Source: Pezicula radicicola
Lineage: Eukaryota; Ascomycota; Leotiomycetes; Helotiales; Dermateaceae
DNA length: 64,000 nucleotides
Assembly: GCA_003008705.1 (NCBI GenBank)
Contig: PDUO01000025.1
Span: 561,709-625,708 of the forward strand
Direction of reading: 5' to 3'
The translations under genes were made by a program, and so were the position numbers. The notes beneath the pieces are model-generated. The model made no database searches. It was given only the letters and a program-made list of their open reading frames with translations, and was not told the DNA's origin. This document shows positions 1-12,459 of the stretch, one piece after another; position 1 is the stretch's first letter; every line of letters begins with the position of its first letter.

Positions 1-1
1 A

Positions 2-3000
2 GAAGCTGCTTCTGGTTAGTTCCACCCAAGATACCACTTGCTTCGTATCTAATAATTCAAAACAGGTATTATATCAGTAATAAAGACAGCAATGATGTTG
101 GAACGTGGCTTTATCTTACCTAATTATGATTTCAAGAAGCCGAACGAGAAGATTCCCTTTTCTAAATGGCATCTGAAAGTGAGTTCACATTAGGCTACCT
201 TGAAGCGTTTGGATGAGGGCTAAAGCAATATAGGTGCCAATCAGCCAGCGGCCGTGGCCAAAGCCGAAACGTTTCGCGAGTGTAAACAACTTTGGATTCG
301 GAGGCACCAACGCCCATGTTGTTCTGGAACGAGCGCCATTCATGAAGAAGAATGAGCCTGATTCTGGAGATTCCAAGGTTCAGCCAAGAAAGCTTTTCGT
401 CCTCTCTGCAAATGATAAAACTGCCTTGGAAACGCTGATGAAGAACATTGGCATCTATCTAGAGCAAAGGCCAGAAATCTTCCAGAACGATTTAATGAGC
501 AACATCGCATATACCCTTGGGCAACGTCGATCTCTTTTGCAATGGAGGGTCGCTATACCAACCGCATCATCCTTCGATTTGATTCAGGCATTGAACAGCG
601 GAAAGATCTCCCCATCTAGAGAGATAGACGCTCCGAGGATTGGCTTTATTTTCACTGGCCAAGGGGCTCAATGGAATGCAATGGGTCGCGAACTATATGA
701 TCAGTACCCTGTATTTGCATCAACCATGGATTCTTGTGATAGATACCTCGATTCATTAGGCGCGCCGTTTTCTCTTATTGGTAGGTTTAATGAACTCCCA
801 TCTTGAGACCATCGCTAACTATCTGTACATAGACGAGCTACAAAAGGACGCGGAGACATCACTCGTTAATGAAGCTCATATCAGTCAACCCGCGTGCACA
901 GCAATCCAGATAGCTCTTACCAATCTACTCCGTTCATGGGGTATTTTACCTACTGCTGTTGCTGGGCACTCCAGTGGTGAGATCGCTGCAGCGTATGCGG
1001 CTGACATTTTACCTCTCGACTCATGTATGGCAATTTCATACCATAGAGGCATGGCAACTATCCTCATGAAGAAGAAATTCCCTGACCTCAAAGGATCCAT
1101 GATGGCCGTTGGATGCACTAAAGAAGAGATCGCACCTCTCATCGCTCAATTAACATCTAAAGAAGTTCGCATTGCGTGTTTTAATAGCCCAACTAGTTTG
1201 ACGATATCTGGCGATGAACCTGCTATCGATGAGCTCCAGGCCTTGATGAGTCAGAAACAGTTATTCAATAGGAAGCTTCAAGTTGACGTTGCTTACCATT
1301 CCCATCACATGAAGTTGGTCGCTAGAGACTATCGAGAATCCCTCCGGTTGCTTGATCCGCCCAAACCGACTCTCATCAAATTCCACTCTTCTCTTCTTGG
1401 GCATCTTGTCGACGGTACCAAACTGGAACCGTCATATTGGGTTGATAACCTCACACAGTCAGTACGGTTCTCGGAAGCTGTAGCAAGCATGTGTGGGCCT
1501 ACTGATGGGCACAAAACTGGTGTCAATCTGCTCGTCGAACTTGGGCCTCACTCTGCACTCGCCGGACCGATCAAGCAGATTTTGAAGGGATGCGGAGCGA
1601 ATGCTATGAAAATTCCTTACGCATCAGCTCTTATCAGGAACAAAGACGCCGTTGAAACGGCACTGGACTTAGCCTCAACTTTGTTCGTCAAAGGAGCGAC
1701 ACTCAACCTTGGTGCTGTGAACCTAACAAAACCTGGCCAGCAACCCTCGTTATTAGTTGATATGCCTCGCTATCCCTGGAACCACCAAACAAAATACTGG
1801 CATGAGAATCGCATGTCTCTGAAACACAAGAACCGGACAGCACCTCGAACGGATCTTCTAGGAACACTAGCTATTTACTCCAATGACCTGGAACCAACAT
1901 GGAGAAATATTATTCGCATCGATGATTTACCCTGGCTTAGGCATCACAAAATCCAGTCGTTGACCCTTTTCCCAATGTCTGGCTTCGTCGCAATGGCGGT
2001 TGAAGCCGCATCTCAAAGAGCAGCTTCACGAAATGTCCATTTTGACAACTTCGAGCTCCGCGACGTTTCCGTGAACACACCACTTATGATAACCGATGAA
2101 GATGTTGAAATGACTATCCAACTCCGACCTCACCAGGAGAGCACCCTCAGCACTTCTGATGTTTGGGACGAGTTCCGAATTCACTCATGGGCAGCTAGCA
2201 AAGGCTGGACAGACCACTGCAAAGGTCTCATTGCGGTCAAATCCAAGGATGGGAATGAAGTTGACGGTGATCGGCTCACCCTTAATTCAGAGGCTTTATT
2301 ACGATCAAACATTAACGAGATCAACAATGCTGGAACAACTTCTGTGGACAAGGAGAAGATCTATGATACCCTTTCAGAACTTGGAGTCTCTTACGGACCC
2401 AGTTTCCAAGGCATGAACAACTGCCAAGCTAGTGATAGTTGCTCCACGGCCAACATCACGGTTGTAGAGACGGCACAGGAGATGCCGCAAGGATTTCAGG
2501 CCGGTTCCATTATTCATCCCGCTCTTCTCGAACAACTAATTGAGATGTACTGGCCCATTCTCGGAGCCGGTCGAACTGCCATTGACACTATCTACCTCCC
2601 CTCATCCATTGGACACATGACTATCTCCAGAGACATTACCAAGCTCACAAAGGCACCAGGTAACTCTCTTCGAGCATTCTGCAAAGGAACCCCACCGTTA
2701 TCGCACCCCAGACCGGTCCAGATGTCGATGTTCGCGACGGTGGCGGATGATTCCAAGGAGACGCTCATAATGATGGATGACTTGACAATTTCACCAATTG
2801 TTGAAAGAGATATGACTTCAGAAAGCGAGGTTCATAGGGAATTGTGCTACAAACTGGACTGGGAGCCAATTCTCCAGGCTTCGGATCATCCGACTTCCAA
2901 CGGTGTCTCAAATGGAATTACCAACGGAACAACAAACGGTGTTTCAGAGAACTCGAATGGTGTCGTGAATGGAGTTTCTAAGGAGCTAAATGGAGTCTCA

Positions 3001-5836
3001 AATATCCCTGAGGGAGCTGTGGCGATTGTTCACGGAGATTCCGAATCTCAAAAGCTACTTGCATCGAAATTAGCAAATGCCTTAGAGAATATGACTGGGA
3101 GGAAACCCGATGTTGGCACTCTGTTCGAGATCAACACCGAAGACAAGCTTTGCCTGTTCCTTTCAGAACTCGACAAGCCTCTTCTTTCATCACTTACGTC
3201 TACTGAGTTTGATTCCTTAAAAAGGGTATTAACTACCGTCCAAGGAGTCCTCTGGGTAGTGCGAGGTGCATATGTTGACTCGAGCAATCCCGATGCAAAC
3301 ATGATTACGGGATTGAGCAGAAGCATCCGTTCAGAAACACTTCTCAAGTTTGCAACATTGGACCTGGATTCGAAATGTGCACTCTCAGTCGATGGGACCA
3401 CCAAAGCAATCCTCGAGGTTTTCAAGGCCACATTTGGTCCCCAGGCAGAAGAGAACTGCGAGCTAGAGTTTATGGAAAGAAATGGTGCCTTCTTCACTCC
3501 ACGTATCATTAATGATGTTGAGATGAATGAGTACGTACACAAACAAACGAAAGCATCTGTACTTGAGCCTACACGATTCGTACAAGAAGACCGACCATTA
3601 CAGATGATAATCGGAACACCTGGTGCACTTGAAACTCTGCACTTTGTCGACCAGTCAGTGGATGAGCCTGTGCCGGATGATGAGATCGAGATCGAAGTCA
3701 AGGCGATTGGCATGAATTCGAGAGATCTTATGGCCGCAATGGGACAGCTTGAGACTGAGGAGTTCGGGTTAGAGTGCAGTGGAAATATCACCAAGATTGG
3801 AAACAATGTCACAGGCTTCAAAGTTGGAGATCGCATTGCAGGAATCTCAGTTTCGCAGGGAGTTTACGCAACCTACACTCGCACGAAGGCAGCATACTCG
3901 TTCAAGATCAACGACGACGTGTCCTTCGAGGCAGCAGCTTCACTCCCTGTGGCTTACTGCACGGCGCACTACGGTTTGATTGATCTCGGAAGACTTCTTG
4001 ATGATGAAAGCATCTTAATTCATGGAGCCACCACCCCAGCTGGTCAAGCAGCGATCTGTCTAGCCCAGAACGTCGGGGCCGAAATATTTGCTACCGTCAG
4101 TACATCCGAAAGCAAACAATTTCTTACAAAAACATATGATCTGCCGGAAGATCATATTCTCCCAAGCCACGGTTCTTCGTTTGGATCAGCTGTTCGCCAA
4201 ATAACATCCAAAGGTCGTTTTGATGTTGTGTTGAACTGTCTCGCCAACGACAGCGACATAATGCGAGAGATTTGGGATAGTCTCAGTAATTTTGGACGGT
4301 TTATCGAGATTGGCAAACCAGATGCCAATACGAGACTAGATACTGCTCGGTTCGAAAAGAACAGGAGTTTCATGTCTGTTGATTTGATCTCCGTAGCTGT
4401 CGAGAGACCGAAGATAATGAAACGACTACTCTCCGATGTCTCTGGACTCTTGGACCATGGTAAGATAAGACCTGTTGGTCAGACTACTGTCTTTCCTATC
4501 TCGGATGTTGAGACTGCTTTCAAGGTCTTGCAGAGTGGAAATGTGGATGGCAAGTTGATCGTTGTGCCACGGCCAGAGGATGAGGTCAAGGTTTGTATCT
4601 CCCTAATATATCCTTTGTAATTTCATAGCTAACCAAACCCAAGGCAACTCCTTCAAGCAAACGAAACAAGTTACTTCGCCCCGACGCCTCGTACATCCTA
4701 ATCGGTGGTACAGGTGGTCTGGGACGAAGCATGGCTAGATGGATGGTCAGCAAAGGAGCTCGGAACATTATCCTCCTCTCCAGAAGCGGATCCGCAACCG
4801 GCAAGGTCAAGGAATTAATTGACGAGCTCGCCACCATCGGAGCCAACATCATCGTACGAACATGCGATGTTGCAAACAGTGACTCTGTACAAAATTTCAT
4901 TCAAAAAGAGTTGACCGGCATGCCAGAAATCAAAGGTGTCGTGCACGGTGCAATGGTTCTTCGCGTAAGTTATCATCTCTCCCTTCCCTTGAGAACAATG
5001 CTGAGTAATATCATCAGGACGTATTATTCGAGAAAATGGCCTATGAAGAATACACAACAGTCATAGAATCCAAACTCCGCGGAGCCTGGAATTTCCACAA
5101 CGCGCTATTAAAAACACCTCTCGATTTCTTCATCGCCATATCCTCCACAGCAGGAGCAGTAGGAAATCGAGGACAAGCAGCCTACTCAGCAGCCAACACA
5201 TTCCTCAATGCATTCGTCCAACACCGACAAGCACTAGGACTTCCAGGCTCTTCCATAGACCTAACAGCCGTCTCAGACGCCGGATACCTAGCCGAAAACC
5301 TCGAAGCCGCAGCCGAAGTAAGCAAGAACCTAGGAAGCGACACGATCTGCGAAGCCGAAGTCTTAGCTCTATTAGGAGCAGCAATCGATGGAACACTGAG
5401 TCAAACATGTAACAATCACACCATAACCGGAGTGAGAATAACCCCCTCAACACCCTTCTGGACCAACGATGCAAAATTCAAACACCTCCGCCTCGCCGCC
5501 GAAGAAGCAGCATCCGTACACTCCGGCTCCGATACAGTCTCCATATCCTTCAACGCAGCCCTCAAAGCAGCTAAATCCCTCGAAGAAGCACAAGATGTTG
5601 TATGCCGAGGTCTCCTCAACAAACTGCCCTCGGTATTAATGCTAGAAGCCGAAGACATGGACGCAACACGATCCCTCTCAAACTATGCCCTCGATTCCCT
5701 CGTAGCGATCGAAGTACGCAATTTCATAACCAGGGAATTCGAGGCCAATTTACAGGTCTTGGAATTGTTGTCTAGTGGTTCTATTGAGACTTTGGCAAAG
5801 GCTATCTGTGTCAAGAGTAAATTGGTCTCTTTTTAG
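2..5836 (+). CDS. Highly reducing type I polyketide synthase, 3' part (KS truncated by window edge)
   Basis: Builds a reduced polyketide chain iteratively in the cytosol. Exons inferred from GT-AG signals and frame continuity: 2-14, 66-178, 234-780, 833-4590, 4644-4964, 5018-5836 (1856 residues visible). Domains in order: end of ketosynthase (EAASG, then NNFGFGGTNAHVVLE near 280-330); acyltransferase with FTGQGAQW and GHSSGE (about 640-1580); dehydratase (about 1850-2790); an Asn-Gly-rich linker (2890-3000); a structural ketoreductase-like segment; enoylreductase (about 3590-4580); ketoreductase with IGGTGGLG and ISS/AAYSAAN (about 4690-5240); acyl carrier with ALDSL (about 5690). There is no methyltransferase domain and no releasing domain. 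The dehydratase and enoylreductase carry altered motifs (see findings). The catalytic Cys and first His of the KS lie upstream of the window. Product unknown. Confidence 0.95.
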
Positions 5837-6595
5837 AATCAGATGGACTGATGGGCTGGTTGATTGGTTGATTGGGGACAGAAACAGAACATGCATACAT
5901 ATAAGTACAGCACTTACTGTTTTAAATATATGGTACGGTTAAATTTAGAGGATCCATCATTTATATAAAACTTGGCGGGTCCAAGTAGTAAATAATAGAA
6001 TTAATCCTAGATATCATTGTGCAGTCTCAACGTCTTCGTTTTCTAAGGTTCAGTGATCTAAAGATATGTTAGTTTTCTGCTATTCGCTGAAATTGCTGCA
6101 ACGCATTGGTGACTTCATTGAGTAGAATTCTAATTCAATAGCTCTTTACTCCCACAATAGCCATTGACTTAGATTAATAGGCTGCCCCTCTTCTCGTCAT
6201 CTCCGATCAGAGTTAAAGCGGTGCAAATATGTGTTATTGAATTGCTCCATGAGATTTTTGTTGTGATAATTTCATAGAGTTCTCTTATAAGGACAAGGGG
6301 CATTTCAAAAAGCCCAAGTCATCAAATTGATTTTATTGATGCTAGCAAAAATAGGAAAACCACCTCAAATCAATAAGAAACAAATTGTCTAAAGTCCAGC
6401 TATGAGTGCTCCAGCTGTGCTATAGCCTTCCCGCTCATTCGGGAGATGTTCCGTATGCTAAGAAACCTGCTTCCAACACCACATAATTCATTTGAAGTTG
6501 AGACGTAATATCAGCACCTTCCACAAAATTGCGAGCTAGATGAGCTCCAACGTCCGTCAGTACAGAACCGCGAGAAACATCAGTCAGTTTACTAT
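5837..6595. other. Intergenic, PKS 3' flank
   Basis: This is the convergent interval between the PKS (+) and the RRM protein (-). It is AT-rich and should hold both 3' untranslated regions. I see no further gene, repeat or RNA here. Confidence 0.6.
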
Positions 6596-9342
6596 TTACG
6601 ACTTTGGATTATCTCCACCACGCTCTCCAAGTTTGAGTAGTTCGCAGATCAGCTCCCTCTGAATGTTGTAGGCTGCTTCAGCTTCATCGCGTGTTGCAAT
6701 AATCTCAGCGTGAAGACTTGTGTTTTCATCCTGAAGCTTGTCATTGCTCAAAGGGGTAGCTTTGCCACTCAACTCAGCAATTTGTTGTCTCAAGACCTCA
6801 CAGATGGCAGACTCCGAGTCCAAACTTTCCCTAAGCATAGCAACCTCTGGGTCATCTTCATCAGTGGCGCTTCCATCAACAAGTCGAGTCTTCAAGCGGT
6901 CGTTCTCGTTTCTCAGTTCCTTCAACTCCTTCATTATCGACTTATTGACATCCGCAACGGTCTTTTGAGCAGCTTTAAGACCCTGATTTTCGATTCTTAG
7001 TGCACCAATCTCTATACTAGCATCCTTGTTCTGTTTGATGAGTCTTCCAACCTCGATTTCTTGAATGCTCTTTTGTTTACTTAATGCTTCTGTGAAGTCG
7101 TAGCTCCTAGCCTTCAGGGCATTGTTCTCAGCTATCAATGTGTTGATTTGCATTGCTTGGGCATTGATTTGACCAGTAAGTTGATTATTGTCATGAAGAA
7201 ACTGGCGTCGCTCAGCATCCTTTGCGGGAAGTTCAGCCAGGAGCTTCTGTTGGGTATTAAGACGTCCCTTGAGAGTTGTGTTTTCACCTTCAAGCTTGCT
7301 CACAGAGCCTTTCAACTTGATATTCTCCAAGCCTTGGCTGACAACGCCTGTGAGGAGCTTTCTCATTTCCTCCAGTTCTTCGCTGTCTTTCTTTCTTGTC
7401 AGCTGTAACTGAGATACAACAAGTCCAAACTCTCGTGTGGATGTAGCTGTGCTTTGGCAAGTATCCTCGATGGCTTGGAGCCGACTGTCATCAATAACTG
7501 AACTCTTCAACAATGCCAGAATTGAGTCGCTAGTAGCTGCCTGGTGGTCGAGCATTCGCTGTTGTACTTTCTCTGCATCTTGAAATTTGTCTTCAACGCT
7601 TTGCCGCAGAGCATTTAATGCTTGCTGAACAAACTGTACCGTACTTGATTGAAAGTCTTGAAACTTGGTTTCAAGACTCTTTTCGAACTCGACAAAGGGG
7701 TCTTCGGCACCGAAACTGAGAGTAGCATGCTCACTTTCAACCTTCTTGTCAAGTTCGACGACAGAGAGATTTTCCGCAGCAGACCGAGGATAGATTTGTT
7801 CACTAGGGGCGCCTTGCAGATCTGAAACTAAGGATCGTTAATTCTGAGCACTTTTTAAGCAGAGATATTGGCATGCCTACCAAGAATTGTTGGAGGCTTG
7901 GTTGTGTCATTCAGATAATCGGTGAGTGGCGGCAAATGTGCACAAACCTCCGCAAAAGCTTGGTCAAATGGGGTGGTGCTGATTTCCAACTTCCGATCAT
8001 ACAGTGTCCTACACTGGAGTCCTTTCAAGGCTGCCAAACCAGCATCATCGCTACTCATCTCAACCTTGGCATGCCCAGGAAACTGATCCTCAATTTTGAT
8101 ACCGTTGATATGACCGTAAATGTGGAGACCTTCACGTAGCGTCTCAATTGTTACTTGGGGATCTAAGTTTCTGAAGAAGAGTATGCTGGAATCAGAAGAG
8201 TCCCTCTCTTGGGATTCTGCATCTCCATTCTCGACAGGGGCAGAATTCTTGGGGTTAATCTTTGAGCTTGGCGAGCGCCACCAACCATTAGAAATTGACG
8301 AGGAAACTGTCGCAGCTTTTTGAATCTCCATTGGGTACCAGTTATCATTCCACCGGATGCGAATGCCCTCCAGACCACTCATAGCTGACTGAGCATCTTT
8401 GGCATTATGAAACCGAACAAAGAAGTCACGCCCTTGCCCTTTCTGGGTCACTTGCCGCTGGATCTTGTCGATATAGCCGTATTTGGAAAAGTAATGGTTG
8501 ATATTACCATCAGTAATTTCGTTGGTGAGGCCACTGACGAACAGATTGTTGTCACTGGTATCCTTTGTTAGGTCGCCAACAAACTTGTTTACCGAACGCT
8601 TCAAAGGTGACCGATCACTTGTTTCCCGCGCAGCAAGTATCTGGCGTACGTGGGCTGGTGTTGTTTCCTCCAAATTCTTAGCGGCCCAACCGGGGAAGTA
8701 AGTTCTTGTAAATTCGCGGGCTTTGGCTGCAGCAATTTCCACTTGAATGGGAAAGCTGGCTCTGTAGTTGACGTTCTGTTCGAGTGTTGTTTTGGGTTCG
8801 TTCAAAGGAGTAGGGTTGAGGTTCTCGTCATGCTCGAGCTGGAGAATGGTGTGTTAACAAAGACTGAAGGCTGGGTCGCAGGTCTTCATTGAAACATGTA
8901 GATATACCTTGATTGTCTTGTCGATGGGTTCAGTTGCGTTGGTGATGTCGCCAAGTGTAATTCGGGGTGTGGCCTCGACATTGGTAGTCTGCACAACAGA
9001 GCAATCAGCCTTGTCAACAAGCTTAAATTGTCGCAGCAACGGGGAAATATCACAGACCTTCGGAGCCAACACATCATCTTCGGAGTCCAACTCAATCTTG
9101 ATCTTAGGACTGATGGGAGGACGTGGTGCAGCCTTGGTGCCAGTCCAGCGTCCCCAGTCGTCTAGGTCGAGAAGATCATTCATGATTACGTCCCATGAAC
9201 TGTTCACCGTTTCGTAGTAGTCAAGATGACGAAGATCAGAAGAATTGGATAATTCTTGATGTTGTGAAGAGAGCGTACGCGATTTTGGCTTTGAAGTTGT
9301 TTGTTTGCGTGCGCAGTTGGAGTTGGCAACAAGGGAAGGCAC
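6596..9342 (-). CDS. RRM-domain protein with long C-terminal coiled coil
   Basis: Probably binds RNA; partner and process unknown. Exons 9342-8908, 8838-7881 and 7821-6596 join in frame (872 residues) with introns 8839-8907 and 7822-7880, both GT-AG. The N-terminus (about 145 residues) is low-complexity and acidic with an LLDLDDWGRWTG motif. Two RRM-like folds lie in exon 2: RNP2 LFVSGL with RNP1 GRDFFVRF, then ILFFRNL with GHAKVEM. RNP1 of the second lacks the usual aromatics, so it may be a protein-binding RRM. Exon 3 is a long heptad-rich coiled coil (about 380 residues: QQALNALRQSVEDKF, then many Glu/Lys/Leu repeats). I do not recognise a named family. The start is the first ATG of the open frame; a later ATG before NDLLDLDDWG is possible. 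Confidence 0.8.
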
Positions 9343-10360
9343 TAGTATTGAACGAATTCAGCTTCAACGGCCAAAAACAGAAAGCACACAAACTTCCAAG
9401 AACAATGGGCTTTCTTCCCTCATAAATGTACTAATCTCGAGATAATAATCTTTCAAACGTACATATCCTATCTCTAATTCATACAAACTGACTAAGTATC
9501 GATTCAACCTATTAAACGTGTTTCTTTCGCGAGCAACTTCGAATACCTCCACTACTTGCCTAAGGCCTAGGTTCTTGTGCATACCTACTGATATTAAATT
9601 GAAACCCAGTAAATCCAATGAGTGAAATTTTTAGAACACGTCCATCTTAACGATCTGGAAATAAATTCAAGTTGACTTGTAGATTGACTACAATGGGGCA
9701 AGGGGCTTTCGAACTGAATATGCAACTATTGGCGTAGGTTCTACCACGGTATATTTCAAATGTTCACCTCTGGAAAATAAGAACTTGTCTGCCGAATGTG
9801 GCACATGGCATTGTGTTATGTATGGAACAGGAATCCCGTGATAGATTATGATTAGAAAATATACTTCAACATTGGTTAATATAATTGTGAGGTCTGCACT
9901 TTTCGAAACTGCAAATCGCTTTCATCGCCTACCACTTCACTTAACTATAATTCCACAACCAAAACGAGTTTAGAGGAACAGAATACTTCGAATATTGCTT
10001 TAGGTCTCAAAGATAAGAACTAAGAAGATTGCTTACTAAAATAAATCATAGAAATGCTTTATTCTTTGAAGTGAAAATATGTAGGCGGGGCCAGATATAT
10101 CTTAATCAGATGAAAGACTAGGATCATTACAACTCTCTTAATGTCAACAATATTTATACTGTTGGAGTCTCTTTAGTTTTATATTTCATCTCTGTCTAAT
10201 TATTTGTGGGCCTATCAACTTTGAGTGTAATCAAGGGAGTTACGGAGCTCCTATATACCCAACTTCTATCTCGGACACTGGGATATAATCACATTATGTT
10301 AACAACATCATAGAACATATTCTAGTATCTACTAATTTTACAGCTTCAGATTCAAGTAGG
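9343..10360. other. Intergenic AT-rich stretch
   Basis: The first part should hold the divergent promoter of the RRM gene. The remainder is AT-rich with stops in all frames. I see no gene, tRNA or clear repeat. Confidence 0.5.
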
Positions 10361-10792
10361 TTAAAACCTTTCGGCTGTTTCTGGATCTGCCTCTAATTCC
10401 TCTTGTACTTGGAAGAGCTTGTCGACGAGTTGTTTCATTTCTTCGGTGATAGAGCTTTTTGAAACGATGTTACTTCGCTTTCGATTTCCATTTCCATAAT
10501 CTCCCTCTGGATGTTCGCCTGATGGTCCCGATGACATCTCAATATCTGTTCTGTGTTGTTGGTTTCTGAATGGGATGGTTTGGTTGCAGATTTCGATGAG
10601 TACTTCAGTGTTTGGTTGATGAATGATAATTTCGAACTTGGAAGAAATTCACCATATATTTATGCAATTTCTACTCTTGTTAATTCACATCACAAGGGTC
10701 GAAGGTATTGTATACTGGGAAGAAAGCTGGAAAGAAGCAGCCAAGGAAGTTGATAGGAAATTTGAAGTGGAAAGTGTGTGTATGGTTGCCAT
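10361..10792 (-). CDS. Small uncharacterised protein, two exons
   Basis: Not recognised. The 3' exon (10636-10361) is open for 91 codons and reads as ordinary protein: a stretch around EVLIEICNQTIPF, a Gly/Ser-rich part, a basic NRKR, and a charged helix EEMKQLVDKLFQVQEEL, ending at TAA. A plausible first exon (10792-10694) starts MATIHTLSTS and joins in phase over a 57-nt intron whose donor (GTGATG) is non-consensus. This gives 124 residues. The start is therefore uncertain, and an internal ATG in exon 2 would give 57 residues. Possibly a nuclear or regulatory protein by composition, but that is only inference. Confidence 0.4.
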
Positions 10793-11688
10793 TTATTTTC
10801 CATCACTATCAAGATACTCAGCCAGGTTCCATTAATATTAAGGAAGATGGGCAATGAAGACTTTCGGTTCGTCGGCGAGGCTTATGTTCATGGAATTATG
10901 GATGGAGAGGTGGTAAGGATAATGGCAGTGAAAGGATTGATAGAGTTTAGACTATTGTAAGGATTTAGTAGTTAGACTATGAAGGATACTTTAGGGCATT
11001 ATCTTTTATCTATATTTTAGAGAGCCTATGATATAGTAATCTATTAAATAACAACTCGCTGTATATATCTTTAACATAGGAAGCCTTCTTATATATTTTG
11101 TTGTAGATTACTTATTCTAATACGTATTTCAATCTACTCTTCTATATAATAAATCTCTATTATAAACATCCATTGTGGTATACTAGCTATACGCTTTATA
11201 TAGTATATGACAGCTATTATAGAAAATACAACCCTAAGCAAACCGCATATGGGGACAGATCGTCCTTGCATGTAGGAATTTTGCAAGCACATAGACAGAT
11301 GGGGCAACTGTCTACCTTTGTAGGAATGAGCCCCGGTTGGTAGAGGTTATGAATGTATAATGGTGGCGCATTTAGAATACCTGGATGTAGGACGAGGGGC
11401 CTTAAAAAGGCCCCTCGTTAAAAGTTAATGCTTTCTGGTAATATGGGGATGGGTCTTAAGAGCGCCGCATCGCATGAATAGAGTGAGCAGACAAGGCCTA
11501 AGCCGAGCCTTCGCAAAGACGCCAGTTACCTGCGTAAGACAGAGAGTTTGGAAGTCTACGATTGTGGTGGAAAACACCTTTAGCCACCTATATATTGCTT
11601 CTAAAAGAACTATTCCGTCTAACAAAGTATAAATATATAATATATTCTAGCCCCTACTAACAAAAAACTCAAGAAGAATCTTTCCTTC
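10793..11688. other. AT-rich intergenic DNA with a strong hairpin
   Basis: From about 10960 to 11260 the DNA is very AT-rich with no coding signal, like decayed repeat. It then returns to mixed composition and contains the 12-bp-stem inverted repeat listed separately at 11392-11418. No gene supported. Confidence 0.5.
11392..11418. repeat. Perfect 12-bp inverted repeat (hairpin), 3-nt loop
   Basis: ACGAGGGGCCTT at 11392-11403 is exactly complementary to AAGGCCCCTCGT at 11407-11418, with loop AAA. It is GC-rich inside AT-rich surroundings and is not followed by a T-run. It could be an RNA structure, a protein-binding palindrome or the end of a lost element. Confidence 0.75.
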
Positions 11689-12459
11689 CTAAACCCTTTC
11701 CACAATCGAACAGAGTTGTTCAGGAGGAGGGACATAATCCGAACCCTGAAACGGAAAATATGAAGAAGGTAAAGCAGGTGTGTTTAAGTCCTTGATCCCA
11801 AACCTATGTAGCCGGTCTTCAAAAAGTAAAAGGCCCTCAGCCTTCAAGCCCCCAAATTTTCCTTTGTAAGAATGATTCAGCATTTCAATCCATCGGTCTG
11901 CTTCTTCAACTGTCAATCCCTTTTGGAGCATGATAGCAGGATTTATCCTGAAACGTATCATGCCACCGGGGTTATTCTCGTAAAGTAGACCGAGTCTTGC
12001 ATACTCCTTGGACATGGGTCCTTGGAAGCTGGCACAAAGTTTTCATCTTAGTTGGTTGAGGTCTTTTAAGTCTAGCTGTAGGCGTACTAATTTTTTGTGT
12101 GTTATGTTACGGCCCTTCGCTTGCGCCCTCGAACGATTTTCTCGAAATACATATGGCATTTTTATACCAAATGGTGTGGATTGAGTGGAGATCTCTGACA
12201 GAACTTCTTCGTACAAGCCGCATAATGTAATAGGAAACCGATTGAAGATTTTTAGTCCCTTGTATGGTTCCCCATGATTTCCAGCATCCGCTCTTATCAT
12301 ATCAACCATGTCGGACAAAGACTTTTGGAGGACGAGACTAATGGCGAGCATCCTAGGCATGTGTTCCCGTTTAATAAGCCTCGGGAAGGACTCTGAACTT
12401 AAACATTTACCAATCTTCGTGATTGGGCGAGACATTTTTTCAGTAACAATATGGTACAA
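11689..12459 (-). pseudogene. Uncharacterised gene with an in-frame TGA (or an unrecognised intron)
   Basis: Two open segments, 12459-12046 and 12042-11689, are in the same frame and interrupted only by TGA at 12045-12043. Together they give about 256 codons. The second part has a protein-like run GLLYENNPGGMIRFRINP and a basic/aromatic C-terminus. No domain recognised. Two readings fit. One is that a CGA arginine codon became TGA, a typical C-to-T nonsense change, making a pseudogene. The other is that a 90-nt GT-AG intron (12110-12021) removes the stop and keeps the frame. The open frame also extends 5' of 12459 to a possible acceptor, so a first exon may be missing. Confidence 0.45.

Noticed and set aside
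3048..3836. 262-codon open frame on the minus strand inside the PKS
   Set aside because: Ser-rich shadow of the ER-coding region with no domain; the plus-strand PKS is unambiguous.
5205..5474. Leu/Arg-rich frame opposite the PKS ketoreductase
   Set aside because: Composition bias of the opposite strand, no start context or domain.
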